The notes beneath the pieces are model-generated. The model was not told where the DNA came from. It saw nothing but the letters and a program-made list of their open reading frames with translations, and made no database searches. Source: Salinicoccus sp. Bachu38 (GTDB taxonomy: Bacteria; Bacillota; Bacilli; Staphylococcales; Salinicoccaceae). From it: a stretch of 64,000 nucleotides of DNA. Position 1 is the stretch's first letter. Each line of letters starts with the position of its first letter. Where the stretch lies: the NCBI RefSeq assembly GCF_038561955.2, contig NZ_CP138333.2, positions 1,302,001 through 1,366,000 of the forward strand, in the 5' to 3' direction. Of the stretch, positions 17,401 through 26,644 are shown in pieces. The translations under genes were made by a program, and so were the position numbers.

Positions 17401-17505
17401 CTACTTCATATTCCATAATTTCGAGCTATGCCTTTTTCTTTGTCCTGAGGAAGATTATAATGGATATGATATGTCAACTACTACATACGAAATGGGGCAT
17501 TGGAG

Positions 17506-18078
17506 ATGAACAAGAAGGCGCTGCGCAAGGAAATGATTTCCACGCTCTCCTCGATGGAGACGTCGTACAAAAAGAAAAATGAAGAAGTCCTCAAATCCAG
17601 ACTGCTCGATTATATTGAGGAGCATGATATCGAGTCGATAGGCATCGTTCTGGCCATGCCGCATGAGATGGATACGGATGACATCATCAGCCATCTCGTC
17701 CGTCAGGGCAAGCTGATCTATACGCCGGTATGCGACTACAGCAACAAACAGATGAATTTCTGCAGGTTCACCTCATTCGACAAAGTGACGAAAGATGAGA
17801 AGAATCTGCGTGTTCCTGAAGATACGGAGGACGTCAACAACAGGCCGGACCTCATCGTCGTTCCTGGATTGATCTACTCCGAGGAAGGCTACCGCATCGG
17901 ATACGGCGGCGGCTTCTATGACAGGTTCCTGAGCCACTATGACGGCCTGAAAGCGTCACTGCTGTTCGAGGAACAGATCGGCGAAGTCGTGGTGGAACAT
18001 CATGATATCCCCGTTGATGTCCTAATCACACCGGACCGGGTCATCGATGCAGAAGCAAAGAGGGAGAAAAATGTATAA
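17506..18078 (+). CDS. fthC: 5-formyltetrahydrofolate cyclo-ligase
   Basis: This 190-residue enzyme converts 5-formyl-THF to 5,10-methenyl-THF with ATP, returning stored folate to the one-carbon pool. The family signature GYRIGYGGGFYDRFLS is present, preceded by PDLIVVPGLIYSEEG. I prefer ATG 17506 (MNKKALRKEM) over an in-frame TTG at 17500; GGGG at 17494-17497 fits the ATG. A TATAAT at 17455-17460 may be its -10 element. It overlaps the rhomboid gene by eight bases and matches the yqgN position in Bacillus. Confidence 0.92.
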   Translation: MNKKALRKEMISTLSSMETSYKKKNEEVLKSRLLDYIEEHDIESIGIVLAMPHEMDTDDIISHLVRQGKLIYTPVCDYSNKQMNFCRFTSFDKVTKDEKNLRVPEDTEDVNNRPDLIVVPGLIYSEEGYRIGYGGGFYDRFLSHYDGLKASLLFEEQIGEVVVEHHDIPVDVLITPDRVIDAEAKREKNV

Positions 18079-19483
18079 TATATGGCATATTGCCTATGAA
18101 GTCTCCCGGTATACAAACTATTCATTCTTCAGATATGACAACGAAAGGCACACCATATGGCTGAAAGATGCGAAGAGGCAGGCATTGATGTGTCTGTCTG
18201 TGGACCACGTTCCGGAAAGGGAACTGGATGCCGAAATGTACTATCTGGAGAATATGAACCATATATTTTCACAGAATATGGATATTTCTCTGATTGAAAG
18301 CTTCCACATATCGGAACGGCCACATGTAAAAAAACATAGGGAGAACGGTACGAAAATTGTACAGAAGGGGATAGTGGATGCAAAATCCCTTGTGAACAAC
18401 CCCTTCTTCAAAATGGACCTTCAGTACAAGAAGCCCAAAGATACCGGCTACTATCAAAGGCGGCTGATGAGCCGTCATCCGTTCGAGAAGTTCATGATCA
18501 AATTTACACCGATGACCTATCTGCTCGTATGCATCAACCTGATCGTGTTCCTCTTCAACCTTGCAGCCATCCACCTATGGGACTCATACAACCTGACATA
18601 CATGCTGGCGCTAAGCCATTACAATGTGATTGCCGGGGACTTCTACCGTCTACTGAGCAGCAGCTTCCTGCACATCACGGTCGATCACTTCCTGTTCAAT
18701 ATATTCGCACTCTATATACTGGGCAAGTTTGTCGAAAGCATTTTCGGCAGCTGGCGGCTTCTGGTCGCATACATCATCACAGGCATCACTTCCAGCCTGT
18801 TTTCATTGATGTTCATAACAGAGGGCATCTCCCTGGGCGCAAGTGGGGCGGTCTATGGACTGCTTGCGGTCATGGTCGTCCACCTGCTCATAAACGGCCG
18901 CCTGGGTGCAAAGCTCCTGTTACAGATTGCAGCCGTCTTCATCGTGGTCTCCCTGTTTTCCCAGCTCATATCCAACGTGAACCACTATGCACACCTCGGC
19001 GGTCTGCTGTTCGGTGCAACGATTGGTGTGCTGTACCACCCGAAAAAATTCCGGGGCAAGTGGCATATCATTGCACTCGCACTTCTGGTCGGCCTGTCCA
19101 TACTTTCATTCGTGGTCATGCAGCAGAAGGAATCCGCCCATCCATTCAATGCCAGGGCGATGGAGCATATGGAATCCGGTGAATACGGCGTGGCACTCGA
19201 TATACTGAATGAATCCATACGGACGAACAATGATACAGCGGGTACGTATCATGCCCTCGGGCTGATCGCCGAATACCATGGCGATATGGAACAGGCCCGG
19301 CATTTCCATGAATTGAGTTGGGAAATGGACCCTGATGATGAGCAGGTGGCCAGGCACAGGCTGATGCAGCTGAGAAAAGAGAGGAATTATGAAGAAATGG
19401 GACGTATTCTGAGCAATCTCAACCCGGACAGCATCGAAGATCCGCAGTTGAAAAGCATCGCCGAGGAATTTGACAATGGGTAG
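18071..19483 (+). CDS. gluP: Rhomboid intramembrane serine protease with TPR tail
   Basis: This 470-residue protein resembles Bacillus YqgP/GluP. It has a soluble N-terminal domain of about 160 residues, a rhomboid core of about six to seven membrane segments, and a C-terminal tetratricopeptide-like region (about 360-470). The catalytic pair is visible: S258 in LGASGAVYG and H308 in HYAHLGGLLFG, with the helix-2 motif HITVDHFLFNIFALY. In Bacillus the enzyme takes part in membrane-protein quality control and magnesium-transporter turnover. The ATG at 18071 overlaps the fthC stop. Confidence 0.93.
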   Translation: MYNIWHIAYEVSRYTNYSFFRYDNERHTIWLKDAKRQALMCLSVDHVPERELDAEMYYLENMNHIFSQNMDISLIESFHISERPHVKKHRENGTKIVQKGIVDAKSLVNNPFFKMDLQYKKPKDTGYYQRRLMSRHPFEKFMIKFTPMTYLLVCINLIVFLFNLAAIHLWDSYNLTYMLALSHYNVIAGDFYRLLSSSFLHITVDHFLFNIFALYILGKFVESIFGSWRLLVAYIITGITSSLFSLMFITEGISLGASGAVYGLLAVMVVHLLINGRLGAKLLLQIAAVFIVVSLFSQLISNVNHYAHLGGLLFGATIGVLYHPKKFRGKWHIIALALLVGLSILSFVVMQQKESAHPFNARAMEHMESGEYGVALDILNESIRTNNDTAGTYHALGLIAEYHGDMEQARHFHELSWEMDPDDEQVARHRLMQLRKERNYEEMGRILSNLNPDSIEDPQLKSIAEEFDNG

Positions 19484-19664
19484 GGATCTGACATACATCA
19501 ACAGATTGCTGCTCCGCTACGGCATATATGTATATGACAAGGACATGGGGAACATGCTCAAGCTCATGGAGATGGAAATCAGGGAGCTGTATCAGTATGG
19601 GCTTATTTCCAAAGAGGAATATACAGAGGCGATTCTGATTTTGAGACAACGGAAAGAGGGATGA
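19476..19664 (+). CDS. yqgQ: YqgQ-family small protein (DUF910)
   Basis: This 62-residue protein is highly charged and helical (MGRDLTYINRLLLRYGIYVY at its start). It lies between the rhomboid protease and glucokinase, exactly where YqgQ sits in Bacillus and Staphylococcus. The ATG at 19476 has GAGGA at 19463-19467. It overlaps gluP by eight bases, and its stop overlaps an ATG at 19661. A nucleic-acid-binding role has been suggested for the family; nothing here proves it. Confidence 0.85.
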   Translation: MGRDLTYINRLLLRYGIYVYDKDMGNMLKLMEMEIRELYQYGLISKEEYTEAILILRQRKEG

Positions 19665-19666
19665 AC

Positions 19667-20626
19667 ATGGATAGGATATTAGCATCGGACATCGGAGGCA
19701 CGACGTGCAAAATGGGTGTCTTCACTCCGGAACTGGAACTGCTGCACAAGTGGGAAATTCCCACCGACACATCGGATGGAGGAAGCCGGATACTCGAAAA
19801 TATCCACCAGTCCTTCCAATCGGAAGGGGGAAAGTTCGGCTACAGCAGGGAGGATGTCATCGGGACGGGACTCGGTGTGCCCGGACCGGTGGACTTCAAT
19901 AATGGGATACTGAACGGCGCCATCAATCTCAACTGGACGCACAGGAAGCCGATTGCCGCTGAATTCGAAGCCTTGAGCGGCATAAGGGCCATCGTCGACA
20001 ATGATGCCAACGTGGCTGCGCTCGGCGAACAGTTCAAAGGAGCCGGGATGGGCCACAAGGACGTTGTCATGGTGACACTCGGTACAGGAGTGGGCGGAGG
20101 CGTCGTCTCGAACAGCCTGCTCATCCACGGACATGGGGGTGCTGCCGGTGAAATCGGCCATCTCCTTGTCGACTACGAACAGCGCTTCCAGTGCAACTGC
20201 GGGAAAAAAGGATGCCTTGAAACAGTCGCTTCGGCAACTGGAATGAAGAACCTTGCGCTGCACTATTATGGTGACGGCAAGGATACGCTTCTCTCCCAGG
20301 AAATCGAAAATGGTACTGTTTCGGCGAAGATGATTGTGGAGGCGGCACAGGATGGGGACGTTCTCGGCCTCCGCGTGGTCGACGAAGTCGCGCGCTATAT
20401 CGCAATTGCCCTCAGCCATATCTCTGCCGTGACGAACCCGAAATACTTCATCATCGGCGGGGGCGTCAGCCGTGCCGGTCGGATACTGACGGACCGGATA
20501 GAGCACCACTACAGGCCGATCACATTTCCGCCTGCATATGAAAACACCGAAATCGTCATGGCGGAGCTAGGGAACGATGCCGGCATATACGGTGCCGCGC
20601 GCCTCGTTCGACAGTATCTGGCATAG
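19667..20626 (+). CDS. glk: Glucokinase (ROK family)
   Basis: This 319-residue sugar kinase phosphorylates glucose with ATP. The ATP-binding motif ASDIGGTTCKMG lies at the N-terminus, the catalytic IVDNDANVAALGE in the middle, and the ROK zinc motif CNCGKKGCLETVAS follows. The ATG at 19667 is preferred over 19661 because AGAGGG at 19655-19660 then has proper spacing. It ends the fthC-gluP-yqgQ-glk unit. Its TAG stop is part of a 38-bp palindrome that also holds the stop of the convergent SDR gene. Confidence 0.93.
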   Translation: MDRILASDIGGTTCKMGVFTPELELLHKWEIPTDTSDGGSRILENIHQSFQSEGGKFGYSREDVIGTGLGVPGPVDFNNGILNGAINLNWTHRKPIAAEFEALSGIRAIVDNDANVAALGEQFKGAGMGHKDVVMVTLGTGVGGGVVSNSLLIHGHGGAAGEIGHLLVDYEQRFQCNCGKKGCLETVASATGMKNLALHYYGDGKDTLLSQEIENGTVSAKMIVEAAQDGDVLGLRVVDEVARYIAIALSHISAVTNPKYFIIGGGVSRAGRILTDRIEHHYRPITFPPAYENTEIVMAELGNDAGIYGAARLVRQYLA

Positions 20627-20660
20627 AAGAAGGGAGCACATATGTGCTCCCTTCTTCTAT
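20623..20660. terminator. 38-bp perfect palindrome, bidirectional terminator
   Basis: Bases 20623-20660 read identically on both strands, centred on CACA|TATG...GTG (ACAT/ATGT). The TAG stop of glk (20624-20626) and the TAG stop of the minus-strand SDR gene (20659-20657) are mirror positions of the same palindrome. A poly-T tract is weak (TTCTTCT), so efficiency as an intrinsic terminator is uncertain. Confidence 0.75.
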
Positions 20661-21385
20661 AGGAAATCGCTGATGCTGTAGCTTTCGGAAAAGCCGAAGT
20701 TGTCTGAGGTGATGATGCGCTGTGCAACATATGCCACCACTTTTGGTGGATAGAGACGGTTCGATTCCTTGTATTTCCTGAATTTTTCCAGATCGGGGAA
20801 GTCATCTGGATCGGCGGAACGGATTTCCCCCTGCATATCCGTATCTATGACACCTGGCCGGTAGGTTGCTGTGAAAATCGGGTAGTCCAGACGGTCCATC
20901 TCCTGCCGCAATACATCACTCACCATATTGACTGCAGCTTTTGAGCTGCAGTATGCAGACCATCCTTCCATCGGATTCAGTGCCGCTCCGCTGGAAACCG
21001 TAAGTATGCGCTTTGCTGCCTGCAGGTCACTGAATGCATTTACATACCCCTTCATGAGCAGGGCAGGGGCAAGGACATTTATCTTGTAATTGTCCAGATA
21101 GCCCTGAGCATCCATATTGGAAATCGACTTGACGGGGTTTACAGCACCTGCATTGTTGATCAGATAGATTTCATCCCCTTTTTCAGGGTGTATGGAATTG
21201 AAGATTTCAGGAATTTTTTCTTCCAATGCCTTCTCATCCAGGAAGTCCACATGGAATTCCCTATACAGTTCAATGTCCGTTTCGACTTTCGAACGGGAAA
21301 TGCTGATGATTCGGTCCTCACTAAATATATCGAGCAGTGCGTGCCCGAGTCCTCGGCTTGTGCCTGTGATGAATACATATCTCAT
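20657..21385 (-). CDS. Short-chain dehydrogenase/reductase
   Basis: This 242-residue protein has a Rossmann fold with the cofactor motif TGTSRGLG, the NNAGA motif, the catalytic serine in TVSSGAALNP and the YCSSK catalytic Tyr-Lys. The closest group I recognise is the YueD-type benzil reductase (benzoin-forming) of Bacillus, but the natural substrate is unknown. It is a single-gene minus-strand unit. AAGGAGAG lies before its ATG. Confidence 0.82.
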   Translation of the reverse strand: MRYVFITGTSRGLGHALLDIFSEDRIISISRSKVETDIELYREFHVDFLDEKALEEKIPEIFNSIHPEKGDEIYLINNAGAVNPVKSISNMDAQGYLDNYKINVLAPALLMKGYVNAFSDLQAAKRILTVSSGAALNPMEGWSAYCSSKAAVNMVSDVLRQEMDRLDYPIFTATYRPGVIDTDMQGEIRSADPDDFPDLEKFRKYKESNRLYPPKVVAYVAQRIITSDNFGFSESYSISDFL

Positions 21386-21413
21386 TGATCATCTCTCCTT
21401 CTGTACTAAAACA

Positions 21414-21442
21414 AGTATAAATAAAGGAAAAAACTTTGTAAA
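21414..21442 (-). promoter_or_regulatory. Promoter of the SDR gene (minus strand)
   Basis: Read on the minus strand, TTTACA (21442-21437) and TATACT (21419-21414) are separated by 17 bases. Confidence 0.62.
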
Positions 21443-21460
21443 ATATAAAACATGCATAAA

Positions 21461-21496
21461 AATGAATAAATATGCTTGATTTAGAATCTTTATAAT
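21461..21496 (+). promoter_or_regulatory. Candidate ARG box and -10 element of argGH
   Basis: AATGAATAAATATGCTTG (21461-21478) resembles the ArgR box, whose core is TGAATAWWWATTCA. TATAAT follows at 21491-21496. The box would overlap the -35 region, fitting repression. The right half is degenerate. Confidence 0.45.
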
Positions 21497-21551
21497 GCTA
21501 TCATTCTAATCATTACATTAATCAATATAAAATATTATAGAGGTGACCGAA

Positions 21552-22757
21552 ATGAAGGAAAAAGTGGTATTGGCCTATTCAGGCGGTTTGGATACAAGTG
21601 TAACAATACAATGGTTCATTGATAAAGGATACGATGTTGTGGCAGTCTGCCTGGATGTCGGGGAAGGGAAAGACCTTGATGTCGTCTATCAGAAGGCTTT
21701 GGATATGGGGGCGGTGGAATCCCACGTCATCGATACAACGAAGGAATTCGCTGATGAATTCGTAGCATATGCAATATATGGAAACTCAATGTATGAAGGG
21801 AAGTATCCACTGGTTTCTGCACTCAGCCGTCCGCTCATTTCGAAGAAGCTTGTCGAGATTGCACAGGAGTCGAATGCAGACTACGTTGCCCATGGATGTA
21901 CAGGCAAGGGGAACGACCAGGTGCGCTTCGAAGTGGCAATACAGGGACTGGATCCGACTCTCAAGGTGCTTGCACCGGTACGAGAGTGGACATGGAGCAG
22001 GGAAGAGGAGATTGATTATGCAAAAGAGAAGAATATTCCAATTCCAATCAATCTCGATTCTCCTTATTCCATTGACCAGAATCTCTGGGGCAGAAGCAAT
22101 GAGTGCGGCGTGCTGGAAGATCCTTGGAACAAGCCGCCAGAAGATGCTTATGACCTCACCAGCAACATCACTGATGCACCGGACGAAGCGGAAGAGCTTG
22201 TGCTTACTTTCAAAGAGGGGCTCCCAACTGCAATTAATGGTGCCTCATATGATCTGGATGACCTCATCATCAAGCTCAACGAAATTGCAGGCGCACACGG
22301 TGTCGGAAGGATCGACCATGTGGAAAACAGGCTCGTCGGCATCAAATCCCGTGAAGTCTATGAAACACCTGGGGCCAAAGTCATCCTTACGGCGAAACAT
22401 GACCTGGAGACGATTACGCTCACTAAGGATATCGCGCACTTCAAACCGGTCATCGAGCAGAAGTTCGCTGAACAGGTATACAATGGACTGTGGTTCTCCC
22501 CACTATCCGACTCATTGAGGAATATGCTCAAGGATATGCAACAGCCCGTCAATGGTGAAGTCCGCGTCGAGCTATATAAAGGCAACGTTACTGTTACCGG
22601 CAGACGTTCCGACAACAGCCTCTACAATGAAAAACTGGCGACCTACACGAATGAAGATGCCTTCAACCAGGATGCCTCCGTCGGATTCATAGAAATCTTC
22701 GGACTTCCTACGAAAGTGAAATCCATGCTTGAAAGCGGCGTGAAGCTTTATGACTAA
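21552..22757 (+). CDS. argG: Argininosuccinate synthase
   Basis: This 401-residue enzyme joins citrulline and aspartate with ATP. The ATP pyrophosphatase P-loop [10 protein letters not shown] is at the N-terminus, followed by [15 protein letters not shown] and the substrate-site region [16 protein letters not shown] chose ATG 21552 ([12 protein letters not shown]) over GTG 21543, since AGAGGTGA fits the ATG. It overlaps argH by eight bases. Arginine repression is likely through the upstream ARG-like box and the argR gene at 46714. Confidence 0.95.
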   Translation: MKEKVVLAYSGGLDTSVTIQWFIDKGYDVVAVCLDVGEGKDLDVVYQKALDMGAVESHVIDTTKEFADEFVAYAIYGNSMYEGKYPLVSALSRPLISKKLVEIAQESNADYVAHGCTGKGNDQVRFEVAIQGLDPTLKVLAPVREWTWSREEEIDYAKEKNIPIPINLDSPYSIDQNLWGRSNECGVLEDPWNKPPEDAYDLTSNITDAPDEAEELVLTFKEGLPTAINGASYDLDDLIIKLNEIAGAHGVGRIDHVENRLVGIKSREVYETPGAKVILTAKHDLETITLTKDIAHFKPVIEQKFAEQVYNGLWFSPLSDSLRNMLKDMQQPVNGEVRVELYKGNVTVTGRRSDNSLYNEKLATYTNEDAFNQDASVGFIEIFGLPTKVKSMLESGVKLYD

Positions 22758-24129
22758 GAAAGCCTGGGGCGGCAGATTTCAAGGTGAGGCCCTGGAATGG
22801 GTGGATGCATTCAATGCATCCATCCATTTTGATAAGGTGCTGATTGAGAAGGATATCACCGGCAGCATAGCGCATGCGACGATGCTCGCAGCAAAGGATA
22901 TCATCACAGCGGAGGAAAGGGATCAGATCATAGAAGGCCTGAAATCGGTGCTGGATGATTATGATGCAGGACGCCTCGAACTTTCCGTCCAGCATGAAGA
23001 TATTCATATGAACGTCGAACATGCCTTGATCTCCAAAATTGGAGAAGTGGGCGGCAAACTGCATACTGCACGCAGCAGAAACGACCAGATTGCCACAGAC
23101 ATGCATCTGTATATCAAAGAGAAGGCATATGAGATCATAGAGAGCATTGAGACGCTCCAGTATACGATACTCAATCTTGCCAAGGAGAACATCCATGTTG
23201 TCATGCCGGGCTATACACATTTGCAGCGTGCGCAGCCTGTGCTTTTCTCCCATCACATCATGGCCTACTTCTGGATGCTCAAAAGAGATAAGGACCGTTT
23301 CAACGATTCACTGGCGCGCATCGATCTTTCACCGCTCGGCGCTGGTGCAATCAGCGGGACGACATTCGATATCGACCGCGAACATACACAGGAGCTTCTT
23401 GGATTTTCGGACCTCTATCAGAACAGCATGGACGCCGTAAGCGATCGCGACTATATCATCGAGACGCTTTCCAATATCAGTCTCGTCATGGTCCACCTTT
23501 CCAGATTGTCGGAAGAAATCATCTTCTGGATGAGTGAGGAAGCGAACTTTGTGCAGCTGTCCGACCAGTTTACGACCGGCAGCTCGATGATGCCGCAGAA
23601 GAAGAATCCCGATATGGCTGAACTGATCCGCGGCAAAAGTGCGCGTACGACGGGGGCGCTGACAAGCATGCTGATGCTCGTCAAAGGACTGCCGCTCACT
23701 TACAACAAGGACCTCCAGGAAGACAAGGAGGGGGTTTTTGACGCAGTGACGACGGTCACCGGGTCACTCCGCATCATGACAGGAATGCTCGAGACCATGA
23801 CAATAAACGAAGATGTGCTCGATCAGACCGTCGAAAAAGATTTCTCCAATGCAACGGAACTGGCCGACTATCTGGTGCAGAAGGGTGTGCCGTTCAGAAA
23901 AGCGCATGAAGTGGTCGGTGAACTGGTACTGAAGTGCATCAATGACAGCAAATACTTGAAGGATCTTTCCCTCAAGGAATTCCAGGGCCATCATCCTTCC
24001 ATCGAAGAGGACATCTATACAGTGCTGTCACCAAAAGTGGTCGTAGACAGAAGGAAGAGCCTCGGTGGCACAGGCACCGAAGCGGTCGAAAAGCAGCTTT
24101 CGGCAGCTGAATCGACATTGACCATATAA
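22750..24129 (+). CDS. argH: Argininosuccinate lyase
   Basis: This 459-residue fumarase-superfamily enzyme splits argininosuccinate into arginine and fumarate. The family signature [13 protein letters not shown] is intact, as are [13 protein letters not shown] and [13 protein letters not shown]. The ATG lies inside the argG stop region (ATGACTAA), so translation is coupled. The pair makes the last two steps of arginine synthesis from citrulline. Confidence 0.96.
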   Translation: MTKKAWGGRFQGEALEWVDAFNASIHFDKVLIEKDITGSIAHATMLAAKDIITAEERDQIIEGLKSVLDDYDAGRLELSVQHEDIHMNVEHALISKIGEVGGKLHTARSRNDQIATDMHLYIKEKAYEIIESIETLQYTILNLAKENIHVVMPGYTHLQRAQPVLFSHHIMAYFWMLKRDKDRFNDSLARIDLSPLGAGAISGTTFDIDREHTQELLGFSDLYQNSMDAVSDRDYIIETLSNISLVMVHLSRLSEEIIFWMSEEANFVQLSDQFTTGSSMMPQKKNPDMAELIRGKSARTTGALTSMLMLVKGLPLTYNKDLQEDKEGVFDAVTTVTGSLRIMTGMLETMTINEDVLDQTVEKDFSNATELADYLVQKGVPFRKAHEVVGELVLKCINDSKYLKDLSLKEFQGHHPSIEEDIYTVLSPKVVVDRRKSLGGTGTEAVEKQLSAAESTLTI

Positions 24130-24162
24130 AAAAAGGCAAACCCCGAAGGGTTTGCCTTTTTT
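24129..24162. terminator. Bidirectional terminator after argH
   Basis: AAAAGGCAAACCC pairs with GGGTTTGCCTTTT around CGAA, flanked by A and T tracts. It can serve argH and the minus-strand gene that follows. Confidence 0.92.
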
Positions 24163-24179
24163 AGTACATGCGGCGGGAT

Positions 24180-24419
24180 CTAGTGGCTCAGATCCGGATA
24201 ACCGTATGTAAAGATAGTTGCAATTGCAAAGAATCCAAATGTAGCTACTGTTGCAAAACTGAAAAGAACTGCCAACAGGTTCCTGTTCTTGATTGCAGCC
24301 ACAAGCCCCCATACGCCGACGATGGCAATCATCAGCATAAGAATCGAAAAGGCATTGATTCCGATATGGATGGTAATACCGCCAATTTCAAATAGTTCAC
24401 CAGTATCGATGAATGGCAT
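24180..24419 (-). CDS. Small membrane protein, YqgW-like (DUF2759)
   Basis: This 79-residue protein has two hydrophobic segments (about residues 20-42 and 48-70). Its place just before the YqgX-type hydrolase matches Bacillus YqgW. I choose the ATG at 24419 because GGAGG is nine bases upstream; a TTG at 24428 is only one base from that site. Function is unknown. Confidence 0.68.
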   Translation of the reverse strand: MPFIDTGELFEIGGITIHIGINAFSILMLMIAIVGVWGLVAAIKNRNLLAVLFSFATVATFGFFAIATIFTYGYPDLSH

Positions 24420-24509
24420 TCTGCTCAACCTCCAATGTTCTCTTTATTCTCATATATATTGTATAATTAAAACGTAGCTTTGTCGAGTGGATTTTAAGGA
24501 GGGAACATC

Positions 24510-25133
24510 ATGAAGATAAAAGTATTACCATTGGGACCATTGGAAACGAACTGCTACATTCTTGAAAATGATGATGAGGCGCTGATCATCGACCCTTCGG
24601 GAGACGCAGAGACGATCATCGGCGCAATAGAAGAGGATAGGACGGTGAAGGGCATACTGCTGACGCATGCACATTTCGATCATATCGGTGCACTTGATGC
24701 AGTCGCGTCCCATTTCGGAGCAGAGACATGGATCGGCGGGGAAGAGCGTGACTGGCTCGCCGACGCTTCAAAAAACGGTTCAGGCAAGTACAGGGACATG
24801 GGGCTTGAGGTCATCGAGTCTTCCATAGTGCCAAAAACCATGGAGGAAGGGGAACGCCAGATTGGCGGATTCAGCTTCCATGTACTCCATACCCCGGGCC
24901 ATTCGCCGGGCAGCATGAGCTACCTTTTTGAAGATTTCATCGTCTCGGGAGATGTCCTCTTCAATGGAGGCATAGGCCGGACGGACCTTTACCAGGCAGA
25001 TCATCTGACACTCCTGAGCAGCATAAGGGAGAAGCTCTACACACTTGATGAGGACCTGACTGTGTATCCCGGTCATGGACCGGAAACGACGATAGGTGAC
25101 GAGAAGATGGGAAACCCTTTCGTCAGGACATGA
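24510..25133 (+). CDS. yqgX: Metallo-beta-lactamase fold hydrolase, YqgX-like
   Basis: This 207-residue protein has the zinc-binding motif THAHFDH (HxHxDH), the second ligand HTPGHSPGS, the aspartate in VSGDVLF and the late histidine in VYPGHGPET. It belongs to the glyoxalase II-like group; Bacillus YqgX is the positional match and has been called a probable hydroxyacylglutathione-type hydrolase. Organisms of this group usually use bacillithiol, so the natural thioester may differ. AAGGAGGG lies before the ATG. Confidence 0.86.
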   Translation: MKIKVLPLGPLETNCYILENDDEALIIDPSGDAETIIGAIEEDRTVKGILLTHAHFDHIGALDAVASHFGAETWIGGEERDWLADASKNGSGKYRDMGLEVIESSIVPKTMEEGERQIGGFSFHVLHTPGHSPGSMSYLFEDFIVSGDVLFNGGIGRTDLYQADHLTLLSSIREKLYTLDEDLTVYPGHGPETTIGDEKMGNPFVRT

Positions 25134-25152
25134 AGAAAGGCAAGGTTAAAAT

Positions 25153-25188
25153 AAATAACCAGGCAGATTAATATCTGCCTGGTTATTT
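25153..25188. terminator. Bidirectional terminator between yqgX and yqgY
   Basis: AAATAACCAGGCAGAT pairs perfectly with ATCTGCCTGGTTATTT around TAAT. The minus-strand yqgY stop codon begins at its right end. Confidence 0.92.
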
Positions 25189-25436
25189 TAGTGCTGGTTA
25201 CCGAAACTCGGCTCGAGCAGGAATGTTGTAAAGTATGTAAATCCTACAAAGAAAAAGACCAGGTATGCAGCAAATACATACATATACATTCTTTCAGTGA
25301 GCTTCATATAGCCGAGTAAAATGAAGAATCCGGTCTGGGCGATGAAGAACAGCGTCATCATCATCATATCACCGACATAGAACAGGATTGCAAACATTGC
25401 AGTCCAGAATCCCAGTGTCTTGAATAACTTATCCAT
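25188..25436 (-). CDS. yqgY: Small membrane protein, YqgY-like (DUF2626)
   Basis: This 82-residue protein has three hydrophobic segments starting at MDKLFKTLGFWTAMFAILFY. Sequence style and position next to yqgX and upstream of comG match the DUF2626 family. The ATG at 25436 is chosen because AAAGGA lies eight bases upstream; a 21-residue longer frame lacks a ribosome site. Function is unknown. Confidence 0.78.
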   Translation of the reverse strand: MDKLFKTLGFWTAMFAILFYVGDMMMMTLFFIAQTGFFILLGYMKLTERMYMYVFAAYLVFFFVGFTYFTTFLLEPSFGNQH

Positions 25437-25510
25437 AGGAACAGTCCTTTCATCGTTACTTAACATATCATAGTCAATTATAAATAAATTACATATCAAA
25501 GTAAATACTT

Positions 25511-25552
25511 ATTGGGATAAATGTAATGTAATCCATTTCCATTAATCCCTAT
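25511..25552. promoter_or_regulatory. Imperfect inverted repeat upstream of comGA
   Basis: ATTGGGATAAATGT (25511-25524) mirrors CCATTAATCCCTAT (25539-25552) with three mismatches. It lies in the 212-base gap between yqgY and comGA, otherwise without a gene. It could be an operator for comG or yqgY. No convincing ComK box was found in this gap. Confidence 0.35.
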
Positions 25553-25651
25553 TATACAGCAAAATAAACGCCATAATGCAAAAATCCTTCATTTATTTCA
25601 GAAAAAATCAAATCGGTCCTTTTACTCCATATATAGGGTAGGAGGTGAATG

Positions 25652-26644
25652 ATGAAACAGCTGATAGAAGAAATCATGAAAGATGCAATGCATCAGAACG
25701 CAACGGACATCCATCTGACACTCGAAAGCTCGAAGGGGCTTGTAAGGCTCAGGAAAGCGGGGGAGATGCATCCTCTCAGAGAGGTCACGATCGAGGTATA
25801 CAGGAAGTTCGTAAACTATCTGAAGTTCATAGCCGAGCTTGACATCAACGAGCACAAGGTGCCGCAGAGCGGCAGAACCGCGGTCATGATTGAAGATGAA
25901 TTGCTGAACGTCAGGGTCAGTACATTGCCGATCTCCCTGATGAATGAAGTCGTCGTCATCCGTGTGCTCAACGCCATGGAAGACCGTCCTTCGTCCACAC
26001 TTTTCAACACGGGCGGGGACTACGAATTTTTCCTGCCCTACATGGCCCGTCAACAAGGGCTGATACTTTTCACCGGCCCCACGGGCTCAGGAAAATCCAC
26101 GCTCATGTACCGTCTGATCCAGGAGGTGGTTTCACACGGCAGGCAACAGGTCATCAGCATCGAGGATCCGATTGAATATCAATTGGACGGGCTGGTACAG
26201 GTCGAGATCAATGAAAAGGCGAACATCGATTATGCGCCTCTGCTGAAAGGGGTGCTCAGGTGCGATCCGGACATCATCATGTTCGGGGAGATCAGGGATG
26301 CCAACATCGCCTCCCAGCTCCTGAAAGCCAGTCTGTCGGGACACCTGGTGCTGAGCACGTTCCACAGCAAATCGGCAGCCAGTACACTGAGTCGCCTGAA
26401 AGACTATGGACTCTACGATGAAGAGATCCTCCAGAGCATCTCCCTGATTGTAAACCAGCGCATCATCTACACCCGGGAGGGGAGCTTCATTATCTACGAG
26501 TCGCTCGACAACAGTCAGATTGAAACTTTGCTGAAGGGCGGTACAACCGAGTATCGGACTCTTGTGGACAAGATGCGTGACCTTTACCAGACAGGGAGGC
26601 TCAATGAGGATGAATATCTTTCATACATGGAAAAATTCAAATAG
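25652..26644 (+). CDS. comGA: Competence pseudopilus assembly ATPase ComGA
   Basis: This 330-residue secretion ATPase drives assembly of the DNA-uptake pseudopilus. Walker A is GPTGSGKST, the Asp box lies in SIEDPIEYQLDGLVQVEIN, Walker B in DPDIIMFGEIRD, and the His box in SGHLVLSTFHSKSA. The second ATG (25652) is preferred because GGAGGTG at 25641-25647 is too close to the first. It overlaps comGB by 41 bases. The operon is probably silent except under competence conditions. Confidence 0.93.
   Translation: MKQLIEEIMKDAMHQNATDIHLTLESSKGLVRLRKAGEMHPLREVTIEVYRKFVNYLKFIAELDINEHKVPQSGRTAVMIEDELLNVRVSTLPISLMNEVVVIRVLNAMEDRPSSTLFNTGGDYEFFLPYMARQQGLILFTGPTGSGKSTLMYRLIQEVVSHGRQQVISIEDPIEYQLDGLVQVEINEKANIDYAPLLKGVLRCDPDIIMFGEIRDANIASQLLKASLSGHLVLSTFHSKSAASTLSRLKDYGLYDEEILQSISLIVNQRIIYTREGSFIIYESLDNSQIETLLKGGTTEYRTLVDKMRDLYQTGRLNEDEYLSYMEKFK

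Noticed and set aside
17401-17499. rpmG (ribosomal protein L33) expected before fthC by analogy with S. aureus
   Set aside because: No frame with the L33 cysteine pattern is present in this gap; only a candidate -10 element was found.
25560-25640. ComK-type AAAA-N5-TTTT boxes before comGA
   Set aside because: A- and T-runs are present but the required spacing and pairing of boxes is not met.
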